Shown here piece by piece: positions 54,554-61,884 of a stretch of 64,000 nucleotides of DNA. Below the pieces are notes generated by a model. It saw nothing but the letters and a program-made list of their open reading frames with translations. It was not told the origin of the DNA and ran no database searches. The stretch lies in NCBI RefSeq assembly GCF_002934665.1, contig NZ_NIRS01000001.1:1116001-1180000 (forward strand). The letters are read 5' to 3'. Position numbers and translations under genes: made by a program. Source of the DNA: Pseudomonas laurylsulfatiphila (lineage in GTDB: Bacteria; Pseudomonadota; Gammaproteobacteria; Pseudomonadales; Pseudomonadaceae). Numbering within the stretch: position 1 is the first letter of the stretch; every line of letters begins with the position of its first letter.

Positions 54554-55462
54554 ATGGTGGAAGACCTCAACACCCTCTACTACTTCACCCAGGTGGTGGA
54601 GCATCACGGTTTCGCCGCGGCCGGCCGGGCACTGGACATGCCCAAGTCGAAGCTCAGCCGACGCATTGCCGAGCTTGAAGAACGCCTAGGCGTGCGCCTG
54701 CTGCACCGCACCAGCCGGCATTGTTCATTGACGGAAATCGGCCAGGCCTATTACCAGCGCTGCCTGGCCATGCGGGTGGAGGCGGAAAGCGCCGCCGAAC
54801 TGATCGAGCGCAACCGCTCCGAGCCTCAGGGCATGGTGCGTCTCAGTTGTCCGACGGCGCTGCTCAACACCTGGGTCGGGCCGATGCTGACCCGCTACAT
54901 GCTCAAGTACCCGTTGGTGGAAGTGTTCATCGAGAGCACCAATCGCCGGGTCGACCTGATTCACGAAGGCTTCGACATTGCCCTGCGGGTACGCTTTCCT
55001 CCGCTGGAAAACACCGACATGGTGATGAAGGTGCTGGGCAACAGCACCCAGAGCGTGGTCGGCAGCCCGGCCTTTCTATCGCGCCTGTCGACACCGGCCT
55101 CCCCGGCCGACCTCAGCGGCCTGCCGAGCCTTCACTGGGGCGCGGCGCAGCGCGAATATCAGTGGGAACTGTTCGGCGCCGATGGCAGCACGGCGATGAT
55201 CCGGCATGCCCCGCGCATGGTCACCGATGACCTGTTGGCCTTGCGCCATGCGGCGGTCGCCGGGATCGGCATCGTGCACCTGCCCAGCGTGGTGGTGCGC
55301 GATGAAATCGCTGCCGGGCAACTGGTGGAACTGGTGCCCGGCTGGGCACCGAAGAGCGGTGTGATCCATGCGATCTTCCCTTCGCGTCGCGGCTTGCTGC
55401 CGTCGGTGCGCACGTTGATTGATTTTCTCGGGGAGGAATTCAGTCGCAGTGATATTGCGTAG
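54554..55462 (+). CDS. LysR-family transcriptional regulator
   Basis: 302 residues. The N-terminal winged HTH (~4-62: LNTLYYFTQVVEHHGFAAAG, then KSKLSRRIAELEERLGVRLL) and C-terminal periplasmic-binding-like effector domain (~90-295) are typical. It is divergent from the pirin gene across a 104-base gap, the usual arrangement for a LysR regulator and its target. Targets may include the pirin and the two hydrolases. Confidence 0.93.
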   Translation: MVEDLNTLYYFTQVVEHHGFAAAGRALDMPKSKLSRRIAELEERLGVRLLHRTSRHCSLTEIGQAYYQRCLAMRVEAESAAELIERNRSEPQGMVRLSCPTALLNTWVGPMLTRYMLKYPLVEVFIESTNRRVDLIHEGFDIALRVRFPPLENTDMVMKVLGNSTQSVVGSPAFLSRLSTPASPADLSGLPSLHWGAAQREYQWELFGADGSTAMIRHAPRMVTDDLLALRHAAVAGIGIVHLPSVVVRDEIAAGQLVELVPGWAPKSGVIHAIFPSRRGLLPSVRTLIDFLGEEFSRSDIA

Positions 55463-55492
55463 GGTCGGGGCAAGGGTTTGGACCGAGTGATG

Positions 55493-55573
55493 GCTATCGC
55501 GAGCAAGCTCGCTCCCACAGGGGATTTGTAGTGCATACAGATCCAATGTGGGAGCGAGCCTGCTCGCGATGAG
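55493..55573. repeat. Outward-facing REP pair
   Basis: A right-type arm ending GCTCGCTCCCACA at 55519 and a left-type arm TGTGGGAGCGAGCC from 55547 are separated by 27 bases, the same spacing as at 9129-9206. Confidence 0.85.
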
Positions 55574-55716
55574 GCCGGGACAAACACCATCAATGCCGCA
55601 ACCTGCCGATGATTCTTGATTTACGGTAAACATTGCTTTGCCAATCCAGCGGTTTTTCTCACGGATGCAGGCGCGGATACTGCCGCCCATTCCCACTGCA
55701 ACCTCTGGAGTCATCA

Positions 55717-56520
55717 ATGTCCATTCCCGCCTTCGGCCTGGGTACGTTTCGCCTGCAAGGCCAGGTGGTCATCGATTCGGTGAGCACCGCCCTGGCGCTC
55801 GGTTACCGGGTGATCGATACCGCGCAAATCTACGAGAACGAAGCCGAGGTCGGCGAGGCTGTCGCCGCCAGCGGCATCGCCCGGGAAGAGCTGTTCATCA
55901 CCAGCAAGATCTGGGTCGCCAACCTGGCCGGCGATCGACTGATCGACAGCCTGAAGGAAAGCCTGGGCAAACTGCAGACCGAGTACCTGGACCTGACCCT
56001 GATCCACTGGCCGTCGCCGGACGATCAAGTGCCTGTCGCAGAGTTCATGGGCGCCCTGCTTGAAGCCAAACGCATGGGCCTGACCCGGCAGATCGGCGTG
56101 TCCAACTTCACCCTCGACCTGATGCAGCAAGCGATTGCGGCCATCGGCGCCGAGCACATCGCCACGAACCAGATCGAACTGCACCCGTACCTGCAAAACC
56201 GCAAGGTCGTCGCGTTCGCGCAGAGCCAGGGCATCGGCATCACGTCCTACATGACCCTGGCATACGGTGAAGTCCTCAAGGACCCGCTCATCCAGCAGAT
56301 CGCCGAACGCCTGCAAGCGACGCCGGCTCAGGTCACCCTGGCGTGGGCCATGCAATCGGGTTACTCGGTGATCCCGTCGTCCACTCGCCGGGCCAACCTC
56401 GAAAGCAACTTGAAGGCTCGCGGGTTGACCCTGAGCGAGGCCGACATGGCCTTGATCGCAACACTGGATCACGGCCACCGTTTGACCAGCCCCAAAGGCA
56501 TCGCACCGAACTGGGATTGA
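55717..56520 (+). CDS. dkgB: Aldo/keto reductase, 2,5-diketo-D-gluconate reductase B type
   Basis: 267-residue NADPH-dependent reductase with the complete AKR tetrad: Asp34, Tyr39 ([11 protein letters not shown]), Lys64 (FITSKIWV) and His97 (LTLIHWPSP). The NADP-binding C-terminal motif is [14 protein letters not shown]. It matches DkgB, which reduces 2,5-diketogluconate and methylglyoxal. CTGGAG lies ahead of the ATG. It is convergent with the hybrid kinase, with only 3 bases between stops. Confidence 0.92.
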   Translation: MSIPAFGLGTFRLQGQVVIDSVSTALALGYRVIDTAQIYENEAEVGEAVAASGIAREELFITSKIWVANLAGDRLIDSLKESLGKLQTEYLDLTLIHWPSPDDQVPVAEFMGALLEAKRMGLTRQIGVSNFTLDLMQQAIAAIGAEHIATNQIELHPYLQNRKVVAFAQSQGIGITSYMTLAYGEVLKDPLIQQIAERLQATPAQVTLAWAMQSGYSVIPSSTRRANLESNLKARGLTLSEADMALIATLDHGHRLTSPKGIAPNWD

Positions 56521-56523
56521 GCC

Positions 56524-59500
56524 TCAATCCTGCTCGAGACGCTGGTCCAGGCGGGCCATGGCTTGCTGCAACTGGTCGACGGCGGCGTCGATCAGTGTCG
56601 CGCGGCCGTCATTGCAGGCGTGCTCCAGTCGTTCGCAACACTCGACCAGACCAAGCGCTCGCACCATCAGCGCCCCGCCCTTGATCCGGTGTGCGAGTGT
56701 CTGCAAACCCGGGCGATTGCCGCTGGTGTGCAAGGCCAGCAAATGCACGCGGTCCTCGCGGTTGGTCAACGCCAGATCGTGCAGCAGTTGATCGATCAGC
56801 TCAGGATCCGAATCCGCATAGCGCTCCAGCCCGCTCAAGTCGAACTCGGCCAAGCCTGGAACACCATTTGCCGCCGGGGGTGCGCTGGAAAACCGCTGGG
56901 CCAGCCACGCCTGCAGATCCACCAGGCGAATGGGCTTGAACAGGCAATCGTCCATGCCCGCCGCCTGACACCGGGCTTTCTCCTCAGCCTGCGCATTGGC
57001 GGTAAAGCCCAGGATCAGCGTCGGCGACAGCCCCTGCAGCCGCTCTTGCTCACGTATCGCGCCGGCCAATTCGTAACCGCTGAGCACCGGCATATTGCAA
57101 TCGGTAATGACCAGTTCGAAACTCTGTTCGAAACTCTGTCCGCGCCACTGTTCAAGCCCCTGCGCCCCGTCCTCCGCCAGCACCACACTGTGGCCCAGAT
57201 AGCTCAGCTGCCGCGAGAGCAGCAGGCGATTGGCCGGGTAATCGTCAACCACCAGGATTGACAATGCCCGGGTCGTGAGCTGCGCCGAATCCCGTGGCAC
57301 CTCCCCCGCGGTCAACGCTGGCAGGGCGGGCAGCACCAGGCTGATGTCCACCCGCGTGCCGCGCCCAGGCTCACTGTCGAGATGCAACTGCCCGCCCATC
57401 ATTTCGCACAGGGTACGACTGATCACCAGGCCCAGGCCGGACCCTTGCCGGGCAGTCTGCTGATTGTTATCGGCCTGCACGAACGGGCTGAACAGGCGTT
57501 GCTGGTCGAAAGCGCTGATGCCGATGCCGCTGTCTTCGATCCGTACGCTGACGGCGAGATGCGCCGGAGCTTGCGGCCGCACTCGCAGTGTCAGGCTCAC
57601 CTGGCCTTCATGGGTGAACTTGATGGCGTTGCTCAGCAGATTGGACAGCACCTGTTTGAAACGCACGGGATCGAGCATCACATCGCGGTCACTGTGTTCG
57701 GCGAGATCGACCCGCCATTGCAGATTCTTCTGAATCGCCAGCCCTTCGAAAACCCGGCAGACCGACGCCACCAGCGCATGCAGGTTGACCCGCTCCGGTG
57801 CCAGCGACAAATGCCCCGATTCGATCCGGGCGACGTCCAGAATGTCGCCGATCAAATCCAGCAACTGCTGCCCGGCGTTGGACGCCACCTCGATGGCGGC
57901 GCGGTCGGTCACCCCTTCATCGGCCCGCTTCAGCGCCAGTTCGAGCATGCCGATCAAGGCGTTCATCGGCGTGCGGATCTCATGGCTCATGGTGGCCAGG
58001 AACGTGGTCTTGGCCCGGTTGGCGTCGTCCGCCGCGTCCTTGGCTTCCTGCAATTGCCCGAGCAATTGCTGACGCTGGCGAATCTGCCGCCGCTGCCAGA
58101 CGATCCCGGCCAACGCGAGCAACAGCAAGACACCCGCCAGCGCAAACGCCTGCACGATCGCCTGCCGATGTCGCAGCCAGTAACTCTGCTCGACCATCGA
58201 GTCATAGCGCCAGGGCTGGGTCAGCTCGTCGATTTCTTCGGGCGGGATGCTGAGCAGCGCCTTGTCCAGGATCGAATGCAGCTCAGTGGCCTCGCGACTG
58301 GTTGCAAGGGTGCTTCGGGCAGGGTCGGTACCCACGGTGCTGGTCACTTGCAGGCGATCGCGATACTGCCGGGAAATCAGGTAACGGGCGCTGATCAACG
58401 AGTTGATGCCGCCGTGGGCCTTGCCCTGGGCGACCATTTCCATGGCGTCCGTCGACAGTGGCGCATCCACCATCTGGATCAGCGGGTAATGCTTGCGAAG
58501 GTACTCACCGGCAATGTTCCCTTGGGTCAGCGCCAGCGTCCTTCCCGCCATGTCATCCAGCGTCCTCGGGCTGTCCGCGGCTACGCGAATCACCAGTACC
58601 GAAGGGCTGCTCAGAAACGCCCGGGTGAACAGCAGTTCATCTTCACGCTGGGAACTGAGGCCGATACCGGCCAGCACATCGATCTGTCCATTCCTGATGC
58701 CGGCCATCATCTCGGCCACCGACTTCATGCCGCGGATGTCAAATTGCAGCCCGGTGCGCACACTGATTTTCGCCAGCACATCGACACCGATGCCGCGAAA
58801 CTTGCCTTCGCTGTCGATAAATGAAATCGGCGGGATATTTTCGTTGATCGCGACCCTCACGCGCGGGTGGCGCTCGAGCCAGAGCTGTTCGGCCACGCTC
58901 AATTGCAATGACTGGCTGCCGGGGATAGACACCCCGTTTGCCCCCCAACGACGCAGGATGTTCATTTGTTTATTGGTGGTGATGGCCGCCAGCGCCTTGT
59001 TGACGATGCGCAACAGCGAATCGGCGTCGCGGGCCATCGCAAAGGCAAAACGACCGGACTCCATGGGCGAAAAGTCGGTCAGTTGCACGTTGTTCAGGTA
59101 GTTCTTGCTGATCAGATAATGGGCATTGATCGCATCGCCCAGGTAGACATCGGCCTGGCCGAAAGCCACGGCCCCCATCGCCGCCAGTGTCGAGGGAAAC
59201 AACTGGACCTGCGCCCTGGAATAGAACTGTTGCACGCTGTACTCGGGCAGGTAGTGATACAGCATCACCAACCGCTTGCCGGCCAGGGTCGGGTCGAGCA
59301 CCGGAGGGAAATCGGTACGCGTGACAAGCACCGGCTGATCGACCGCGTAGGCGCTGGACATCTGTAGCTGTGGATCTTCGGCTTCAAATCGATTGGCCGT
59401 TCCCAGCAGGTCTGCCCGCCCTTCCTTGATGGCCTGCACCGCGTCGGCTCGCGACGGATAACAGTGCACCTCTACGACGACGTTCAACAATTGTTCGAGC

Positions 59501-59763
59501 AACCCGGCGTAATCGGCTGTCAGGCCTTCGAACACCTTGCCCGCCGTATTGAACTCGAAGGGGGGATAGTCCGGCGCCGAGACGGCCAGCACCAATCGGC
59601 CCTTTTGCTGCAGCCAGCGCAACTCGGTGTCCGACAACCCGGCGCTCAGGCCTTCGGCACTCGAGCGTCCCAACAAGGTCAACGACTGTTGCGCACAGAC
59701 AGTCGATGCCCAGAGAAGAAGGCCCGTCAGCACCCAACCAGCCAGCCGTCGGAGTACGTTCAT
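56524..59763 (-). CDS. EvgS/BvgS-like hybrid sensor kinase
   Basis: 1079 residues. Order: signal peptide (ends ~CA), two tandem periplasmic SBP_bac_3 Venus-flytrap domains (~45-270, ~285-510), a membrane helix (~545-562), HisKA (ATMSHEIRTPMNALIGMLEL), HATPase (LLSNAIKFTHEG, DSGIGIS), receiver (ILVVDDYPANR with Asp in VITDCNMPVLSG) and C-terminal HPt (LAHRIKGGALMVRALG). This is the unorthodox phosphorelay architecture. A 12-base tandem duplication inside the receiver yields SFEQSFE. Its ATG directly follows the stop of the response regulator, so the two are coupled. Confidence 0.94.
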   Translation of the reverse strand: MNVLRRLAGWVLTGLLLWASTVCAQQSLTLLGRSSAEGLSAGLSDTELRWLQQKGRLVLAVSAPDYPPFEFNTAGKVFEGLTADYAGLLEQLLNVVVEVHCYPSRADAVQAIKEGRADLLGTANRFEAEDPQLQMSSAYAVDQPVLVTRTDFPPVLDPTLAGKRLVMLYHYLPEYSVQQFYSRAQVQLFPSTLAAMGAVAFGQADVYLGDAINAHYLISKNYLNNVQLTDFSPMESGRFAFAMARDADSLLRIVNKALAAITTNKQMNILRRWGANGVSIPGSQSLQLSVAEQLWLERHPRVRVAINENIPPISFIDSEGKFRGIGVDVLAKISVRTGLQFDIRGMKSVAEMMAGIRNGQIDVLAGIGLSSQREDELLFTRAFLSSPSVLVIRVAADSPRTLDDMAGRTLALTQGNIAGEYLRKHYPLIQMVDAPLSTDAMEMVAQGKAHGGINSLISARYLISRQYRDRLQVTSTVGTDPARSTLATSREATELHSILDKALLSIPPEEIDELTQPWRYDSMVEQSYWLRHRQAIVQAFALAGVLLLLALAGIVWQRRQIRQRQQLLGQLQEAKDAADDANRAKTTFLATMSHEIRTPMNALIGMLELALKRADEGVTDRAAIEVASNAGQQLLDLIGDILDVARIESGHLSLAPERVNLHALVASVCRVFEGLAIQKNLQWRVDLAEHSDRDVMLDPVRFKQVLSNLLSNAIKFTHEGQVSLTLRVRPQAPAHLAVSVRIEDSGIGISAFDQQRLFSPFVQADNNQQTARQGSGLGLVISRTLCEMMGGQLHLDSEPGRGTRVDISLVLPALPALTAGEVPRDSAQLTTRALSILVVDDYPANRLLLSRQLSYLGHSVVLAEDGAQGLEQWRGQSFEQSFELVITDCNMPVLSGYELAGAIREQERLQGLSPTLILGFTANAQAEEKARCQAAGMDDCLFKPIRLVDLQAWLAQRFSSAPPAANGVPGLAEFDLSGLERYADSDPELIDQLLHDLALTNREDRVHLLALHTSGNRPGLQTLAHRIKGGALMVRALGLVECCERLEHACNDGRATLIDAAVDQLQQAMARLDQRLEQD

Positions 59764-60390
59764 TCAGATCAAATGATTGCGCAGGGCGAAATCCCTCAAG
59801 TGCACCGACGAACTCATGTTGAGCTTGAGGGTCAGTCGGGTCTTGTAGGTACTGACGGTCTTGTAGCTCAGGTGCATGATCTCGGCGATTTCCAGGTTTT
59901 TCGAACCCCGGGCCAGGTACTGCAGGATGGTCAGTTCACGATTGGAGAGCTTGTCGATCAGCTGCTTTTCACTGCGTTGCAACTCCCCCATCGACACGGA
60001 ACTCGAAGGGATCTGAGCGAAATAGGTGTAGCCGGCCATCACCGAATTTACCGCCGCCTTCAGGTCATCCAGGTCCTTGCTCTTGGAAACATAGGCCACA
60101 GCCCCCGCACGCATGCAGCGATCCTGATAAAACTGCGCTTCCAGCGAGGTGAACACCACCACGCGGCATCGGGGGGGTTCGGCCTTGATGCGATCCATCA
60201 CCTCAAGCCCCGCCACACCGGGAAGGCCCAGATCAAGCAGCACGACATCCGGTTGATGTTCCCGGATCAACGACAGGACCTCGTCACCACGGGAGGCCTC
60301 GTAAATTTGCTTGAATCCTTCGCCCTTGAGTACGAGTTTGATCATGGAGCGAACCACCGGATGATCTTCCACAATCAGTGCTGACTTCAT
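59764..60390 (-). CDS. EvgA/BvgA-like response regulator
   Basis: 208 residues. Receiver with Asp53 ([13 protein letters not shown]), Ser in VVFTSLEAQ and Lys in AYVSKSKD. The C-terminal LuxR-type HTH (~145-205: LSNRELTILQYLARGSKNLE, IAEIMHLSYKTVSTYKTRLT) defines the NarL/FixJ class. It is the partner of the adjacent hybrid kinase, zero bases apart. ATG 60390 (MKSALIVEDHPVV) is chosen over a start 8 codons upstream. Confidence 0.94.
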   Translation of the reverse strand: MKSALIVEDHPVVRSMIKLVLKGEGFKQIYEASRGDEVLSLIREHQPDVVLLDLGLPGVAGLEVMDRIKAEPPRCRVVVFTSLEAQFYQDRCMRAGAVAYVSKSKDLDDLKAAVNSVMAGYTYFAQIPSSSVSMGELQRSEKQLIDKLSNRELTILQYLARGSKNLEIAEIMHLSYKTVSTYKTRLTLKLNMSSSVHLRDFALRNHLI

Positions 60391-60498
60391 GACAACTCCC
60401 GTGCAAAACAACACGATCGGGCAAAAAATGCCCTCCAGGCACCGCAGCAGCTGGGCACAACGCTGCGCATAGACTTTTGCATGGAAGGCTGGAAAGAA

Positions 60499-60900
60499 CT
60501 ACCTGACAGAAATGACAGTTCCGACGAACGGTAACCCACAATCAATGGCGCTCATCAACTGCGTGATTGACGCAAGGTCAGGCAGAACGGCCTGGCTGAC
60601 CTGGACCTTGCCCGCGACGGGCGGCACCGGCACCTGCTGTTCATTGAAGATAAACCCGTGATGAACCTGCGGGTTGTCGGCCAGGAAACTGAACAGGTCC
60701 AGCCCTTCGCTGGCCATCGCCCCATTGACGAGCACCAGATCCAGAGGCTCGCCAGCGTACTCCACCAGTGGAAGGAGCTCGTCGAGGTTGTGCACCGGCG
60801 CCACCCGAAAGTAGCCGAGCTGGTTGAACAGCCGCTCGATCCGCAGGCAGTTGAAGTGCTGCACATCGGCGATCAGGATGCGCAAGGATTTATCCGGCAA
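60499..60900 (-). CDS. Small degenerate receiver-like protein
   Basis: 133 residues using the TTG at 60900, which has a strong GGAGG 5 bases ahead; the product then starts MPDKSLRILIADVQHFNCLR. The pattern is that of a response-regulator receiver (LRILIADVQ..., DLVLVNGAMASEGLDL, FIFNEQQ). The phospho-acceptor Asp position is Asn (LVNGAM), and the Thr and Lys positions also look altered. There is no output domain. It lies 108 bases upstream of the EvgA-like gene on the same strand and may modulate that phosphorelay without being phosphorylated. A longer TTG start 13 codons upstream is possible. Confidence 0.65.
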   Translation of the reverse strand: MPDKSLRILIADVQHFNCLRIERLFNQLGYFRVAPVHNLDELLPLVEYAGEPLDLVLVNGAMASEGLDLFSFLADNPQVHHGFIFNEQQVPVPPVAGKVQVSQAVLPDLASITQLMSAIDCGLPFVGTVISVR

Positions 60901-61027
60901 GGTGACCTCCAAATGGATGTCGGTTTCAAGAGGTCGCAAAGCCTACGGAAGACCCTCCTAGGTTTATGTAGGAATATTCCTAAATAAGTGCCGGTTAGTC
61001 TGACGCTTGCCAAGGAAACCTTGGCCT

Positions 61028-61744
61028 TCATTCCGTAGTACTCGGACTCCAGAACGCCTGCACCACCAGGGTCGAGGTCGAAATCCGTGCCACCAGCGCA
61101 TCCAGCTCATCCCCGTCGACCGAGGTGGTCGCCAGGGTGGCCTCGATTTCAATTTCATCCGTGCCGAAGGCATGCACATCGACATCGCTGGCCGGATAGT
61201 TGCTGCGCTCCAGCTCGGCTTCGAGCAAGGCCAGCACGGTTTTCTGCTGCGTACGCCGGGCGATGACATAGACGATGTTGGTGACTTCCGCCGAAATCAC
61301 GTCCAGCGGTTGACGGTTGATGTTGTTGACGATCGGTCGCAGCAAGGTGTTGGCCGCGAGCACGAACAGCGTGCCGAGCAAGGCCTCGGCCAGCAGGTCG
61401 GCACCGGCACAGGCACCGACCGCCGCCGAGGTCCAGAGGGTGGCAGCCGTATTGAGGCCGCGCACATTGCCCTCCTCGCGCATGATCACCCCGGCACCGA
61501 GAAAGCCGATGCCGGAAACCACGTAGGCAACGACCCGCACGGCGCCGTCGGCACCGCCGAGCCGGTTGGCCATGTCGACGAAAATCGCCGCGCCCACCGC
61601 CACCAGCACGTTGGTACGCAGGCCGGCGGTGCGCTGCCGGTACTGGCGCTCGAAACCGATCAGGCCACCGAGGATGAAGGCCGCGCTGAGGCTGACCAGA
61701 GTGTCGAGCAGAGAGGTCAGGTTGAGGTTGTTAAGTGCTTGCAT
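61028..61744 (-). CDS. mgtC: MgtC/SapB-family membrane protein
   Basis: 238 residues. Several membrane helices in the N-terminal half carry the MgtC signatures GGLIGFERQYRQRTAGLRTN, GIGFLGAGVIMREEGNVRGL and NTAATLWTSAAVG. A C-terminal ACT-like cytosolic domain follows (~150-235). MgtC aids survival at low magnesium and inhibits the F-ATPase in Salmonella. ATG 61744 (MQALNNLNLTS) is chosen; the open frame to its left-hand start runs through the REPIN. It follows mgtA on the same strand. Confidence 0.92.
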   Translation of the reverse strand: MQALNNLNLTSLLDTLVSLSAAFILGGLIGFERQYRQRTAGLRTNVLVAVGAAIFVDMANRLGGADGAVRVVAYVVSGIGFLGAGVIMREEGNVRGLNTAATLWTSAAVGACAGADLLAEALLGTLFVLAANTLLRPIVNNINRQPLDVISAEVTNIVYVIARRTQQKTVLALLEAELERSNYPASDVDVHAFGTDEIEIEATLATTSVDGDELDALVARISTSTLVVQAFWSPSTTE

Positions 61745-61774
61745 GATGAATCCCTTGAAAAAAACACGATCCCC

Positions 61775-61874
61775 TGTAGGAGCGAGCTTGCTCGCGATGG
61801 TCTCAAGAGCGCCGCGTTTAGCCAGTAAACACGCGTTATCGTTAACGACCATCGCGAGCAGGCTCGCTCCTACA
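61775..61874. repeat. REPIN, 100-bp class, between mgtA and mgtC
   Basis: Arms TGTAGGAGCGAGCTTGCTCG and AGGCTCGCTCCTACA. The spacer holds GCGTTATCGTTAACGACC, shared with the other ~100-base elements. It lies between the mgtA stop and mgtC start. Confidence 0.9.
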
Positions 61875-61884
61875 TCTGGCAGCA

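Noticed and set aside
60419..60433. GGGCA-AAAAA-TGCCC small hairpin between the pseudo-receiver and EvgA-like genes
   Set aside because: Only a 5-base stem and no T-run on the relevant strand; not a convincing terminator or operator.
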